Below are positions 48,061-59,765 of a DNA stretch of 64,000 bases, piece after piece. Source of the DNA: Amia ocellicauda (taxonomy: Eukaryota; Chordata; Actinopteri; Amiiformes; Amiidae). The position numbers were made by a program, and so were the translations under genes. The stretch is taken from the NCBI RefSeq assembly GCF_036373705.1, contig NC_089850.1:44566048-44630047 (forward strand). Direction: 5' to 3'. Numbering within the stretch: position 1 is the first letter of the stretch; every line of letters begins with the position of its first letter. The notes under the pieces were generated by a model. It searched no databases and was not told where the DNA came from. It worked only from the letters and a program-made list of their open reading frames with translations.

Positions 48061-48692
48061 CAAGACTGATGAGCAGCTCAATTCATCTCACTGACTCGAT
48101 TCATTTGATTGAGCTTAGTTTAGTCAGTCCATTCAAAATATTCCTCTCTTTCTGATGCACTAGAAGGGAACAACTCAGCGAGGTAAAAACATAAAATATT
48201 GGTGTCGAACTAATCAGATAAAATAATAATAACACACACACACACATAATGTCTTTATAGATATAGCCTATGTGTGTATGCGCTGGAGTCTTCACCTTCA
48301 TTGTGATAAATTGATCACTGGTAATTAGTTAAAAATACATGTAGATATCTATGCATTCATGTATTCATTTTATTTAATCTCATAGTCTCTCAAAATAGAA
48401 CCAGAGATAATTCTAATAGGCTGTTACTATATGGATTAAGTAGCAGGCTATAGGCACTCAGCTATAACATCTACATGTTACTGCATGTGTCTACAGTGGC
48501 AGAATAGTACACATGTCAGTGCAGTACAGTGGACTAGTCCTTACACAAGGTGGATAAAGACTCAAATTCATGGGCATTTATTTATAGCTGTATAGGCTGT
48601 GAGAGTCATGCAGGCTTAAAGACTGAACCTCAACTCTTCGGGCCAAATGCACATGCTCTTACTACACGGTACATGTAGTACCTCGAGTCACC

Positions 48693-49075
48693 CTCCTCAC
48701 TGAATCCCACTTAAGAATCCCCTTCTCTGTTGAAAAGTGTAGGATCTTGAGAAGGGGGTAAATGGCGTAAAGGTATGCACTACACAAACGATTTGGAAGA
48801 TGGTTAAAACAGCACTTAAAATGCCTTATTATTCACATATCATAAGCCCTTGGTATGCCACTTTTGATTCTTCCTACATGTTGTGCTATTTTCTGTTCTG
48901 CACAGCCAATTCAATTAATGTTGAGCCTATAATCTATCTGTTTAGTTACACTTTTCTGTTGGAATGTAGATATATATTAAAATACCTTGTTTAATGCTCC
49001 TCACTGAATTCTCTTTAAGAAACATAATTTCTCTGTTGAGAAGTCAAGGATCTTGCGAAACGGATGAATAGTTGA
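48693..49075. repeat. Diverged direct duplication, two copies of about 75 bp
   Basis: Copy one starts at 48693 (CTCCTCACTGAATCCCACTT ... TTCTCTGTTGAAAAGTGTAG GATCTTGAGAA) and copy two at 48997 (CTCCTCACTGAATTCTCTTT ... TTCTCTGTTGAGAAGTCAAG GATCTTGCGAA). The same words occur in the same order with substitutions and small indels. About 230 bp of unrelated sequence lies between them. Confidence 0.7.
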
Positions 49076-50039
49076 AGTAGAGGAACTATAATATCATTCT
49101 ACTTCCATTGTGTTCTTTGTTAAATACCCTGTTACTGCTATGATTTAATTAAAAAAACATTTTTTCTTTTTACTTTTTCTTTTATACAATTGCATTTTGT
49201 GTAACACAGCTATATTATGTTGGGTGGCCATAGAATTGACAGTTGCATCTCAGTAGCTTTTCCTAAATTAACAAGTATAAACTATCATTATTGTGTCAAG
49301 TATAGCAAAGGTGTTGTCTGAGCAAAACAACAGCAAGTTGTAAGTATTTCTGCTTAAGGAACAAGTAATTAGAATGTTCTCTGGTCCGTGTTTAATCCTG
49401 AATTTAGAAAACATGCTTTCTCTTGGTCTATTTTTAGACTGGCCAAGTGCTCCTTGAGGTATAAAATGCCATGTCGAGGCACTAGCTTCATATCTTTAAT
49501 GTCTCACTGTCCTCAAGGTTATTTTGGCAGTCTGTGCCACTCTTAGACAGTTATATTATATAACTTGCCCAATAGGGCTTGAAGATAATACAACTCTCTC
49601 CTGTTTGGATATGTTAAATTATAACTCCAGAAAAATAAAAGGTGATGTTATAGAATTATACATAGCCCACACTGAATTGAGTGACACCTAATATGAATTA
49701 AAGAACATTAATACAATTGTAATATTTGAATGTCAAACAGTCACAACGTTGTCTCTTTAGGTTTTGCTTTTCTGTTTATAGTGCATAAAGAAAGAAAGAA
49801 AAATATATAATTAATGCATTCTTGTATGCAAATTCATATTCTTTAGCATTATAGGCTTTTGTTTTTTCTTCTACAGTATACTGAATATGTATTTTCTCCT
49901 TTAGTTACATGTTTATTAATTTTTCTAGTATTGTTTCTGTTTTTTGCCAAAGGGATGTGTGAGTTTAGGTTGTTTACAAATATCCAACAAAGACCACATA
50001 GGTGAAGTTACTGATTACATTTTCCACATTTCTGCCTAG

Positions 50040-50074
<35 letters not shown>

Positions 50075-50080
50075 TTTGTG
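50040..50080. repeat. (TG)n microsatellite
   Basis: About 16 TG units with a TTTGTTTG interruption at the right end. Confidence 0.96.
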
Positions 50081-52789
50081 TGTTTGGCCCTTTCTATCCT
50101 ATATTATCTGTGGGGAAAGAAGCTTGAAAAGAAAAAGCATAATTAGAAAAAAATGCTGAATTGTCTTCGGCTATTATTTCTTCAAGCTTGGGTACATCAA
50201 AGGTATGTACAAAATCTATGGGAACTGAAATTATAACTGTGACTGGAGCTCCATTTGTGTTTTTATTTCAAAGTATTTTTCCATTTATAGTCACTCTATC
50301 TGTCTGATCTCTGCCACACATAGTAACAATATAAAGGGGTGCTGGAAATTGTACAACAATTAATTAGTTTCAGGATAAACAAAGACACCAACACAATTAC
50401 CCTTAGATAACAGCTGACATAAATCACTATCAGCTCACAAAATAAAATGTGAGAAGATACTCATTTTATGTCTAGATAAAGTGAGCAAATTTAAATAATT
50501 AATATATCCACAAAACCTAATGACTGGAATTACTGTGTAGAATCCTGCCAGAGATCAGAAGGATGTAATTTGTGTCCTGGAATTTATACATCATTACAAG
50601 TGCTGGGTCAGTTGCAATAAACACTGAGAGTCTGAATACATCAAGTGCAATGAATTGTGGACTAGTAGCTCGGGGGGTGTGGGGAAACGGGTTTCTTTTG
50701 ACCGCACTGATATTCAGGTTTGTATTTAACATCTGAATAAAAACGTTTGGTTGCTGCAAGTTTTTTTGTAAAATCAAGAGTGTAATTGCATTTAGAAACA
50801 AAATTGTATTAACCCCATCCTAACCCCCGTGGACTTGGAGTTAATCACAGGCCAATTAGTAAGGTAATCAAGAGTTTCCCTACTTATTAAGTGGGCTTCA
50901 GTAGGCAAAATGTTTAGTCAAGTCAAAAACAAGGAATAAAAATCCATATCTTCACAGGCTATCCCCTGCACTCAGCACAATCCCTGATGCCCAGGGCAGT
51001 CTAAACTGGCAGTTGACTGAGCATTCAAGAAACATCAAATCAGTGAGCATTAAAAAGACACATTTTCAAGGAGGGGAATAAAGCCGAGAAAATTGACCAA
51101 ATAAATGAAGTTCTACAATATAATGTGTGTTTTAAAGAAGATTGTGGCATTGCTGCAGACAAACTGCAGGTGTTGCAGTCCCACAGACAAGATAACATTC
51201 TAAGTGTTTAATCAGGAAAAACATCTATGTAGAAAAGTATTATGACTTTGATGGGAAATGTCCAGAAATAACCGTGTGAAGAATAATATCATAATTATCA
51301 TGAAATATATTAAGTTGTTAATGTATGTATTGTGAAATACCAAAACATTAGACCAGATTAGACCAAAATTAAACAATTTGTAAGACTGATTCATTATTGA
51401 TTGAAAGTATCTTTTAAAAAATGGTTGCATATTTCCTGAATTCTCCAGATAATGTCAAAGGGAACTATTGAAATGGATGTCACGGACCACTACTTTCTAA
51501 TACTATACCCATTTCAATATAGCACCAAGTCTGGATTCAACCACCATCAGTTAAATAAACAGAAACACACACAAAATCTTTCCATAATGACATTTTCCGT
51601 GAAGAAAGTGTTACGTTATGACAAAATCATAAGATGATACAATTATGCTGATAACACATTAAGATTTAAAGCAAATACATGAATATGCAAGAGTTTCATT
51701 TGCTACATAAATAACCCCCCATTGTAGTCTTCTTTATTATTCATACAGTAGGGGGTGCCATTGCTTACCTTTGGATTTTTGTACACCGCTTTGAACTGAA
51801 TCATTCACAGCCTATGGCCCTGCTCAAACATCCGTAATTATCGTGAGTACATTAACCAGTGGTATGTTTGTATGTGTATGTATGTTTAAAACTTAACATT
51901 TCTCTCTGTTTATGCACTTTTCCTTCCATTCTTTTCTTCTTCCAAATTAAACTAAACTCTCTTTAATGCACATATTGATTTATGCTGGTAAATACCACTA
52001 TCACCACCTCACTCTATACTTTGTTCCAATCAAAAATACACAGCATTAGAAAGGTCACCTTTCCACAATGCGTTTCTTAGTGTGGTTAGTGTTTTTTCTA
52101 CACAACAATGACAGATGATGACTTTATTGTCTGTATTCACCAGAAATAGCTAAAGCAACACGTATCCTTGGAAATCTGATAACACAACATTTTGTCTCAT
52201 TGTAACAGGAAGATTATAACCTCTTTTCATGTTATGAGCTGGCTCTATGTCCTTTTATTGTCTATTTGCCTGAAGCATGCTGATGTTATGACACTTTATC
52301 TGTCTGGATAGACCCTGGCAGATCATGGTTACAAGCAACTGCAAAACTAACAAATGGGTATGCAAATCTGACTTACTCTCTGAGTTATGTGTAACATGAG
52401 TCTCTTGAATAATATAGAAACTTCTCTCTCAAGAGAGAGAAGCAAACAGGATATTCTTTTTACTTGTTTATAATTACACAAAATCCTACTGAAATTAGAA
52501 ATCACATTTGTGTTTAAAAAAAGACAAAATGAAAAATCTATAAGCCGGAAAAAAGTGAAATCGATCTTCTGAGGGAATATAATTATACAATAAGGATTTC
52601 ATTATTTATTTACAAACGTGGCTAATTCTTTGTTCGCTACTCATGCATACATTACCCATGTTTGCTTGTCTTCATTGTAAGGAACAGATGCATATATTCA
52701 ACATAAAGACATGACCAGAAAATTATAATACTGTTTAAGTTTATAGTGTTGCTTTAGAAGTTAAAACTATGAAATTGGCTGGGGTTAAA

Positions 52790-53150
52790 TCTTAAAATTT
52801 GTATGTTGTCCATTTGTATATGCTGTGTGCTCAGCATTGCACATGCCTGACTCTTGTAGTCTTGTGTCTGGGAGAGTGTCCTGGGCCGCCTCCTTCAAAG
52901 GGGGCTAAGGTTTAGCTAGGCTAGGAAGAGTCTATGGCTGATAGCAGTGTAAAAGGGTAGATATTTTGTTTTTTGCCTGACTGTAAATGGTTTCCATTTT
53001 GGATAGTTGTGTTGATTTGATTGTACATAGTTTTGTCTTAACAACACAGAGGCCACAATAAACCATTCTACTCCTCACTCCAGAGCATTTTTATCTTCTC
53101 CGGCCACCACTTAACATCATTCCTCCACACATTGTGTTACAGGATAATGA
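52790..53150. other. Possible retroelement terminal sequence
   Basis: A stretch of complex sequence with AATAAA at 53057-53062 followed by a pyrimidine-rich segment, just left of a Tc1 insertion. The layout is reminiscent of a transcript 3' end or of a solo LTR, but no terminal duplication, primer-binding site or coding part is seen. Confidence 0.15.
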
Positions 53151-53506
53151 CCATTCACAACCAAAGCTGCTTAGTCTCAGTGGTTCGAGGACATTCTGGA
53201 GTTAGCGATACTTCAGTAGAACTGGAGTGAACTTATAATATTGGAACAGACAGAAAGAAATCAGCTTGGTCCCATACAGTGAGGGGAAAAAGTATTTGAT
53301 CCCCTGCTGATTTTGTACGTTTGCCCACTGACAAAGAAATGATCAGTCTATAATTTTAATGGTAGGTGTATTTTAACAGTGAGAGACAGAATAACAACAA
53401 AAACATCCAGAAAAACGCATTCCCAAAAAGTTATAAATTGATTTGCGTGTTAATGAGGGAAATAAGTATTTGATCCCCTATCAGCAAGATTTCTGGATCC
53501 CAGATG

Positions 53507-53591
53507 TCTTTTATACAGGTAACGAGCTGAGATTAGGAGCACTCTCTTAAAGGGAGTGCTCCTAATCTCAGTTCGTTACCTGTATAAAAGA
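53507..53591. repeat. 38-bp-arm hairpin inside Tc1 copy A
   Basis: Arms 53507-53544 and 53554-53591 are reverse complements at 37 of 38 positions, separated by a 9-nt loop. The single mismatch (AGCTCG versus AGTTCG) shows the arms are scarcely diverged. It lies between the left terminal repeat and the transposase start. Confidence 0.95.
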
Positions 53592-53639
53592 CACCTGTCC
53601 ACAGAAGCAATCAATCAATCAGATTCAAAACTCTCCACC

Positions 53640-54209
53640 ATGGCCAAGACCAAAGAGCTGTCTAAGGATGTCAGGGACAAGATTGTAGACCTACACAAGG
53701 CTGGAATGGGCTACAAAACCATCGCCAAGCAGCTTGGTGAGAAGGTGACAACAGTTGGTGCGATTATTCGCAAATGGAAGAAACACAAAATAACTGTCAG
53801 TCTCTCTCGATCTGGGGCTCCATGCAAGATCTCACCTCGTGGAGTTTCAATGATCATGAGAACGCTTCCCTCAGCCAGGGCATTGAAAATGGGTCGTGGA
53901 TGGATATTCCAGCATGACAATGACCCAAAACACACAGCCAAGGCAACAAAGGAGTGGCTCAAGAAAAAGCACATTAAGGTCCTGGAGTGGCCTAGCAAGT
54001 CTCCAGACCTTAATCCCATAGAAAATCTGTGGAGGGAGCTGAAGGTTCGAGTTGGCAAACTTCAGCCTCGAAACCTTAATGACTTGGAGAGGATCTGCAA
54101 AGAGGAGTGGGACAAAATCCCTCCTGAGATGTGTGCAAATCTGGTGGCCAACTACAAGAAACGTCTGACCTCTGTGATTGCCAACAAGGGTTTTGCCACC
54201 AAGTACTAA
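53640..54209 (+). pseudogene. Tc1 transposase with in-frame internal deletion (copy A)
   Basis: An uninterrupted 189-codon frame from ATG to TAA. Residues 1-75 match the N-terminal paired-like DNA-binding region of copy B ([20 protein letters not shown]). Then MIMRT is joined directly to [13 protein letters not shown], which is residue 225 onward of the full protein. About 149 codons (447 nt) are therefore missing without disturbing the frame. The loss removes the first catalytic Asp (D153 of copy B) and much of the catalytic core, but leaves the later HDNDPKH and [11 protein letters not shown] motifs. The C-terminus (ANKGFATKY) is intact. It cannot catalyse transposition but could still encode a DNA-binding fragment. 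Upstream in-frame codons from 53556 lie in the hairpin, so 53640 is the likelier start. Confidence 0.9.
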
Positions 54210-54424
54210 GTCGAAGGGGTCAAATACTTATTTCCCTCATTAACATGCAAATCAATTTATAACTTTTTTGAAATGCATTTTTCTTGATTTTTTTGTTGTT
54301 ATTCTGTCTCTCACTGTTGAAATACACCTACCATTAAAATTATAGACTGATCATTTCTTTGTCAGTGGGCAAACTTACAAAATCAGCAGGGGATCAAATA
54401 CTTTTTTCCCTCACTGTAGTACTG

Positions 54425-57400
54425 CAACAGCGGCCAAGATCCAGTAAATGTCTGCAGTGTCTCGAAGCCCATGCTCTGTTGCTAAGTTACATCTTTCAGG
54501 ACTCATTTGAAGTCTTTTCCAGCCTCTCTAATCAATATAATTGCTTCCATGTATTTACTACATTCACACTTATTCAGTCCTGCAAATGGTCAACACTCAT
54601 TGGTTAACCCAAAACAAGTAACTGGATATTCCCCTCAAATGTATTTCTTTAAGATAACCTTTAGAATTTTCAAGGTCAAGAAACAGCGTGTGGGCGGTGT
54701 AATTTATAGATGTCAAGGTATTTTATTATTATTAATGATTTCCATTGTTGAACAGATATAATTCCCGATTGATTTAAACAGCACTTTCTGTGTCATAATG
54801 TAAACAAACCAGGAATTTGTATCTTAAAACCTATGAAAACTGATTAAAATGTATTTTTGTTTCATTTGCTTTAGATGTGGCCCTGATCCATGGCAGGTAG
54901 CAGTGGTGGGGCACCCTGGTTGTGTACGTAGTCCTGTAGGTTGTGTGGGTCTCTTTCTGTTCCACCTGCTCAGAACCAAGACATAATAGTTACTTGGCTC
55001 ATATGTATTAGCAAATTAAGGGTGCAGTTAAGTATTTGAGAAAAACCAGAAGACTGCAGATCTCCAAATATATACACTTGTTCTTCTCTCTCAGACTCTG
55101 AACAAGTGTTGCCGTCCATACTGAGCCCTTGTGACGTGTGTAATGTTAATGTGAACAGCTTCAGTGCATGGTTATGACCACTGTCTAGTGCAAATTTCCA
55201 AAATAATCAACGATAAAATGAAGAAAATGAAAATAATTTGCAGGGACGTGTTTGCTTTCATATAATCATGCAGAAAGCCTGTACACTTTCAGCATGTCAT
55301 GATGAGTTATTTGCAGTGTGTCTAGACTGAAGTTTTTGTGGATCTATTTTTCTTTTTCTTCTTTTCATATAGATTGGACATAAACCAACCAGGAACCAAC
55401 TTCACCTCTTTAAAGGTTGTTATTTTCCATATTTACACAACGTGATTCATGTAAAGTGTTTTTACTTTAAACCGTATTAGGTGACTTAGAAATATTCTAG
55501 GGTATGTTTTTCACAGCTCCTGTCTCTGGTTACCTAAATAATCCAGTTTCATGTTGAAAGTTGAAAGTTTAATTTATCCTGAACTAAACAGCACAACCAC
55601 CACAGATGGAAAACTTAAGATTATGAATAGGTTCCTGTGTGGTCTTTAATGGAAACCTGTCAAGATTATAAATGAACCGAGTCAGGATGAAACAAAATCC
55701 TGGACTGTTTACAGGCACCAGGAATGACCCGCTAGAAGCACTGGACTCAGACACAGCAGAAAATCGCACAATAATCTGAATGTAGTTCCATGTGTGGTGG
55801 GAGGTTGGCTTAATGGTTTACATAGTTGGTTTAAAGCACCTTGTTGTTTTGGATGAAGACTGCTAGGCCAGTCAATTAATTCAGTCATCAATTAATTATC
55901 CTTGGTGTGTAGAATTAGAAGTTAAATGAGTTCAGTTGACTGGAAACATTAATGTTTTTCTCCAGGATGAATTAGTGTTCAACAAACTCTGAAAAAATAT
56001 AATCAATAAATAAGTATGTTTGAAGGAGCAATATTTATTAATCTACATGAATCACCAAAAAACTTTGTTTCAAATGCGGGGTGTGAAGACTTTCGACTAC
56101 AACTGTATAACAGGCAGGTTTCAAAAGGGTTGTTTGTCTTTTATAATTTATATCACCACTACAGGGTAGTAAATAATGTATATATTTTATTACAGCACTC
56201 TCTGAATAGCCTGTATTTACAATGGCATTGAACACGATTTTAGAGGAAGTTACAGCAGTGTACACACTCCACATTTATATAGTCAAAAAAGGACTGACCT
56301 GTCAAAATATCATTAACCTGAACTACCATGAATGACATGTGATATTACGTTAATTCATTGCTCTAAGGTGGTATGATACAGCTATGTGTAGTTGGCTGAA
56401 ATTCCTTCTGCGCCACATAGGATTTCTCATATTGCTTAAGGTTCTGGGGGATGCACTTGTCCATTAGAAAATGTCTGTACTACGTGTCCTCAGAAGAGGC
56501 ATCAAGAGACCGCTGCAGGGGCAGCACTTGACAAATTCTGCAGTGAAACCTGGGGGCAGAAAGCATGTAGCCCGTTCATAGAGCTGCAGTAGATTTGAAA
56601 CAAAGTATGGCTGTCATGTCTGCTGTGCCACAACAGTGTGATGCCATAGCACTTTGAACTTAACCCATTGAGGAATGCTATATAGCTCCTCCTATGGCTG
56701 CCATGTATCAAGCACCACCACCTTATCCTATAAAGTTCATAGCATATTTTCATCACATGTGAGGCCCTGAGGATTGGCTATTATATTATACATGCTTTTG
56801 TTGTGACTGGGTAACTAGCAGGTTATTGTCGGGCCTAAAGTTACTCGAGTGGTTTGTTTAGATAACATGAGGAGACAATCTGCCCAAAACCTTTGGTGAT
56901 TATCATAAAAGGCCCCACACCTGTATTTCTGCATTTATTTACATTGACTTATATAAAATCTTGTAATTGTAATTGTTTTCATCCCCACATAACTTCCCGT
57001 TAATCCAACAGAAATTCATTACAGACTGTTTCATGATTTTATTCCACCTACATTTAAAATCAAATTAAAAAGCTATTACAAATAATTTAATTTTTTTATG
57101 GAAATTAATGTTTTATAGTCCCATTAGCTAAAGGTTTTTAAATGTAGACATAAGACACACATTAACATCTTATAACTATAAGGTGGTGTTCACTATGTAG
57201 TGAAAGACACCCTCAATGTGTTACTGTTATTTGTAAGGCTTTTATGATACAAGTTTCAGATTTCAGATTTAAAGCCTCTGTGGGACATGCCATTTACAAA
57301 TACAATCATTAAGTCAAGACAGAATCAAAACTTCCTCACACTAATGGCAAATAACATTTGCAATACTTGATCATGGTGTTTTCTTTTACACAAGATTTCA

Positions 57401-58005
57401 CACAGACTTCCTTCTGCCAAATGCAAGCCTGCCGTCCAGTCCTGCTTTTAATTTGCAGTCGGTCAGTGGAACAAAGTTTTGATTTGTTCCAGGTCTCAGT
57501 GAGCTATAGTACTCATTTTTTGGTGGATCAGTTTTCCTCAGGAAATTAGTTTACTTAATTGTTCAGATTAATTTCTGAGGCAGACCTCTTTAGGCCGCGT
57601 TTCTGATTTGCATTTTCATCTGCTGGGGAGGAGACCCCGGAGAATTTCCCCCAGCCAAGACATGATTAGCTTGGTGATTGAATGTCTTGTACCTGTAGCC
57701 CTAGCCTTTTATCATGTATATCATTAGTTATTGATCTCCTGTGGCTAGTAGGATGTTGAAAGAATATACTAAGAAAGTCAGCACAGAGAAGGACAGGAAT
57801 TGGTGCAGCTTCACATTTAAATATCAATATCTGTCTGAGAACTACAGCTCTGTTTACTAGTGGTGCATCCCTTACCTGATCCTGTGTAATAAAAATAGAA
57901 TATTAGAATGTATTTGTACAGTTCAGAGCATTGAACGCAACACAACCAATTAACAGAACTGATCCCAAAGCCTGTTGGTAGGTTTTCTCGAAAAGCAAAT
58001 ATGCT
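54425..58005. other. Non-coding DNA between the two Tc1 copies
   Basis: No gene recognised. Mostly AT-rich unique sequence, with one denser block at 57.56-57.74 kb. Confidence 0.55.
57560..57740. promoter_or_regulatory. Candidate regulatory block with POU octamer
   Basis: Complex, locally GC-richer sequence with the octamer ATTTGCAT (57606-57613), a symmetric GGGGAGGAGACCCC, and ATTAG/TAAT cores downstream. It has no coding potential. Enhancer function is inferred from texture only. Confidence 0.25.
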
Positions 58006-58013
58006 TTTATATA

Positions 58014-59485
58014 CAGTGAGGGAAAAAAGTATTTGATTCCCTGCTGATTTTGTACGTTTGCCCACTAACAAAGAAATGATCAGTCTATCATTTTAATGGT
58101 AGGTGTATTTTAACAGTGAGAGACAGAATAACAACAAAAAAATCCAGAAAAACGCATTTCAAAAAAGTTATAAATTGATTTGCATGTTAATGAGGGAAAT
58201 AAGTATTTGACCCCTTCGACTTAGTACTTGGTGGCAAAACCCTTGTTGGCAGTCACAGAGGTCAGACGTTTCTTGTAGTTGGCCACCAGGTTTGCACACA
58301 TCTCAGGAGGGATTTTGTCCCAGTCCTCTTTGCAGATCCTCTCCAAGTCATTAAGGTTTCGAGGCTGACGTTTGGCAACTCGAACCTTCAGCTCCCTCCA
58401 CAGATTTTCTATGGGATTAAGGTCTGGAGACTGGCTAGGACACTCCAGGACCTAAATGTCCTTCTTCTTGAGCCACTCCTTTGTTGCCTTGGCTGTGTGT
58501 TTTGGGTCATTGTCATGCTGGAATACCCATCCACGACCCATTTTCAATGCCCTGGCTGAGGGAAGGAGGTTCTCACCCAAGATTTGACGGTACATGGCCC
58601 CGTCCATCGTCCCTTTGATGCGGTGCAGTTGTCCTGTCCCCTTAGCAGAAAAACACCCCCAAAGCATAATGTTTCCACCTCCATGTTTGACGGTGGGGAT
58701 GGTGTTCTTGGGGTCATTCCTCCTCCTCCTCCAAACACGGCAAGTTGAGTTGATGCCAAAGAGCTCGATTTTGGTCTCATCTGACCACAACACTTTCACC
58801 AAGTTCTCCTCTGAATCATTCAGATGTTCATTGGCAAACTTCAGACGGGCCTGTACATGTGCTTTCTTGAGCAGGGGGATCTTGCGGGCGCTGCAGGATT
58901 TCAGTCCTTCACGGCGTAGTGTGTTACAAATTGTTTTCTTGGTGACTATGGTCCCAGCTGCCTTGAGATCATTAACAAGATCCTCCCGTGTAGTTCTGGG
59001 CTGATTCCTCACCGTTCTCATGATCATTGAAACTCCACGAGGTGAGATCTTGCATGGAGCCCCAGACCGAGGGAGACTGACAGTTATTTTGTGTTTCTTC
59101 CATTTGCGAATAATCGCACCAACTGTTGTCACCTTCTCACCAAGCTGCTTGGCGATGGTCTTGTAGCCCATTCCAGCCTTGTGTAGGTCTACAATCTTGT
59201 CCCTGACATCCTTGGACAGCTCTTTGGTCTTGGCCATGGTGGAGAGTTTGGAATCTGATTGATTGATCACTTCTGTGGACAGGTGTCTTTTATACAGGTA
59301 ATGAGCTTATATAAGCTTATATGATTTATAACTTTTTTGAAATGCGTTTTTCTGGATTTTTTTGTTGTTATTCTGTCTCTCACTGTTAAAATACACCTAC
59401 CATTAAAATTATAGACTGATCATTTCTTTGTCAGTGGGCAAATGTACAAAATCAGCAGGGGATCAAATACTTTTTTCCCTCACTG
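58014..59485 (-). mobile_element. Tc1-like element, copy B (near full length)
   Basis: 1472 bp with TA at both flanks (58012-58013, 59486-59487) and the same outer terminal repeats as copy A, in inverse orientation. On the transposase-start side (right end) the inner direct repeat and the hairpin of copy A are missing. In their place is a short perfect palindrome AGCTTATATAAGCT (59304-59317). The IR/DR structure is therefore complete only at the left end, which should reduce mobilisation even in trans. Confidence 0.95.
58221..59237 (-). pseudogene. Tc1 transposase with a single nonsense codon (copy B)
   Basis: From the ATG at 59237 to the TAA at 58221 is a 339-codon frame, the normal length for this family (about 340 aa). 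One TAG interrupts it at codon 262 (58454-58452), where copy A reads AAG (Lys) in KHIKVLEW. Before it lie the N-terminal helix-turn-helix region, a basic nuclear-localisation-like stretch (RKWKKHK), and the catalytic D153 ([12 protein letters not shown]) and D242 ([11 protein letters not shown]). After it the frame continues with [11 protein letters not shown], containing the third catalytic residue E277, 35 positions beyond D242 as in DD34E transposases. The truncated 261-aa product lacks E277 and should be inactive. No other lesion is visible, indicating recent inactivation. Confidence 0.92.
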
Positions 59486-59604
59486 TATGCATTTTATTTT
59501 TCATTTGTTTACCATAAAACCAAAAAGCAAAAAATTAAGTTCAGATCTAACCAGAAACTGGAATGTTTGATTAGTTTTTTCCATGGAAAACATTTGTTTT
59601 TAGT

Positions 59605-59765
59605 TAGGGTTCGAATTACGGGGGGGGGGGGGGGGACTGGGAAATTAAGACTCGAACCCCCCGAAAGAGGTTAAAAACAACAGGTTGGGCGGGTCAAAAC
59701 GCTTATACGACGTAAGCGCTAGCATGATGGAAACACCGTCTACCCCCCCACCCCCCGGCAAATAT
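59605..59765. repeat. G16 homopolymer and partner C-rich tract
   Basis: 16 consecutive G at 59620-59635, followed by CGAACCCCCCGAA at about 59653-59665 and CCCCCCCACCCCCC at about 59743-59756. The flanking words (TTCGAATTACGGGG, ACTCGAACCCCCCG) are partly inverted copies of one another, suggesting the end of a small dispersed element. The tract can form G-quadruplex or hairpin structures. Confidence 0.7.

Larger units (their letters stand above)
48065..53270. other. Intergenic DNA upstream of SLC35F6
   Basis: No gene recognised. It contains a diverged direct duplication at 48.69-49.07 kb and a TG microsatellite at 50.04 kb. Open frames are short and without motifs. Confidence 0.55.
53277..54416 (+). 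mobile_element. Tc1-like element, copy A (internally deleted)
   Basis: 1140 bp bounded by TA dinucleotides (53275-53276, 54417-54418). The ends have IR/DR structure as in the Sleeping Beauty group. The outer repeats GAGGGGAAAAAGTATTTGAT (from 53281) and its complement end at 54416. The inner repeats are GAGGGAAATAAGTATTTGAT (from 53455) and its complement at 54216-54238. Between the left inner repeat and the transposase lies a 38-bp hairpin (53507-53591). The transposase ORF starts at 53640. This copy keeps both inner repeats, unlike copy B. Confidence 0.95.

Noticed and set aside
53711..54058. 115-codon minus-strand open frame
   Set aside because: Antisense shadow of the Tc1 copy A transposase.
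58594..59004. 136-codon plus-strand open frame
   Set aside because: Antisense shadow of the Tc1 copy B transposase.
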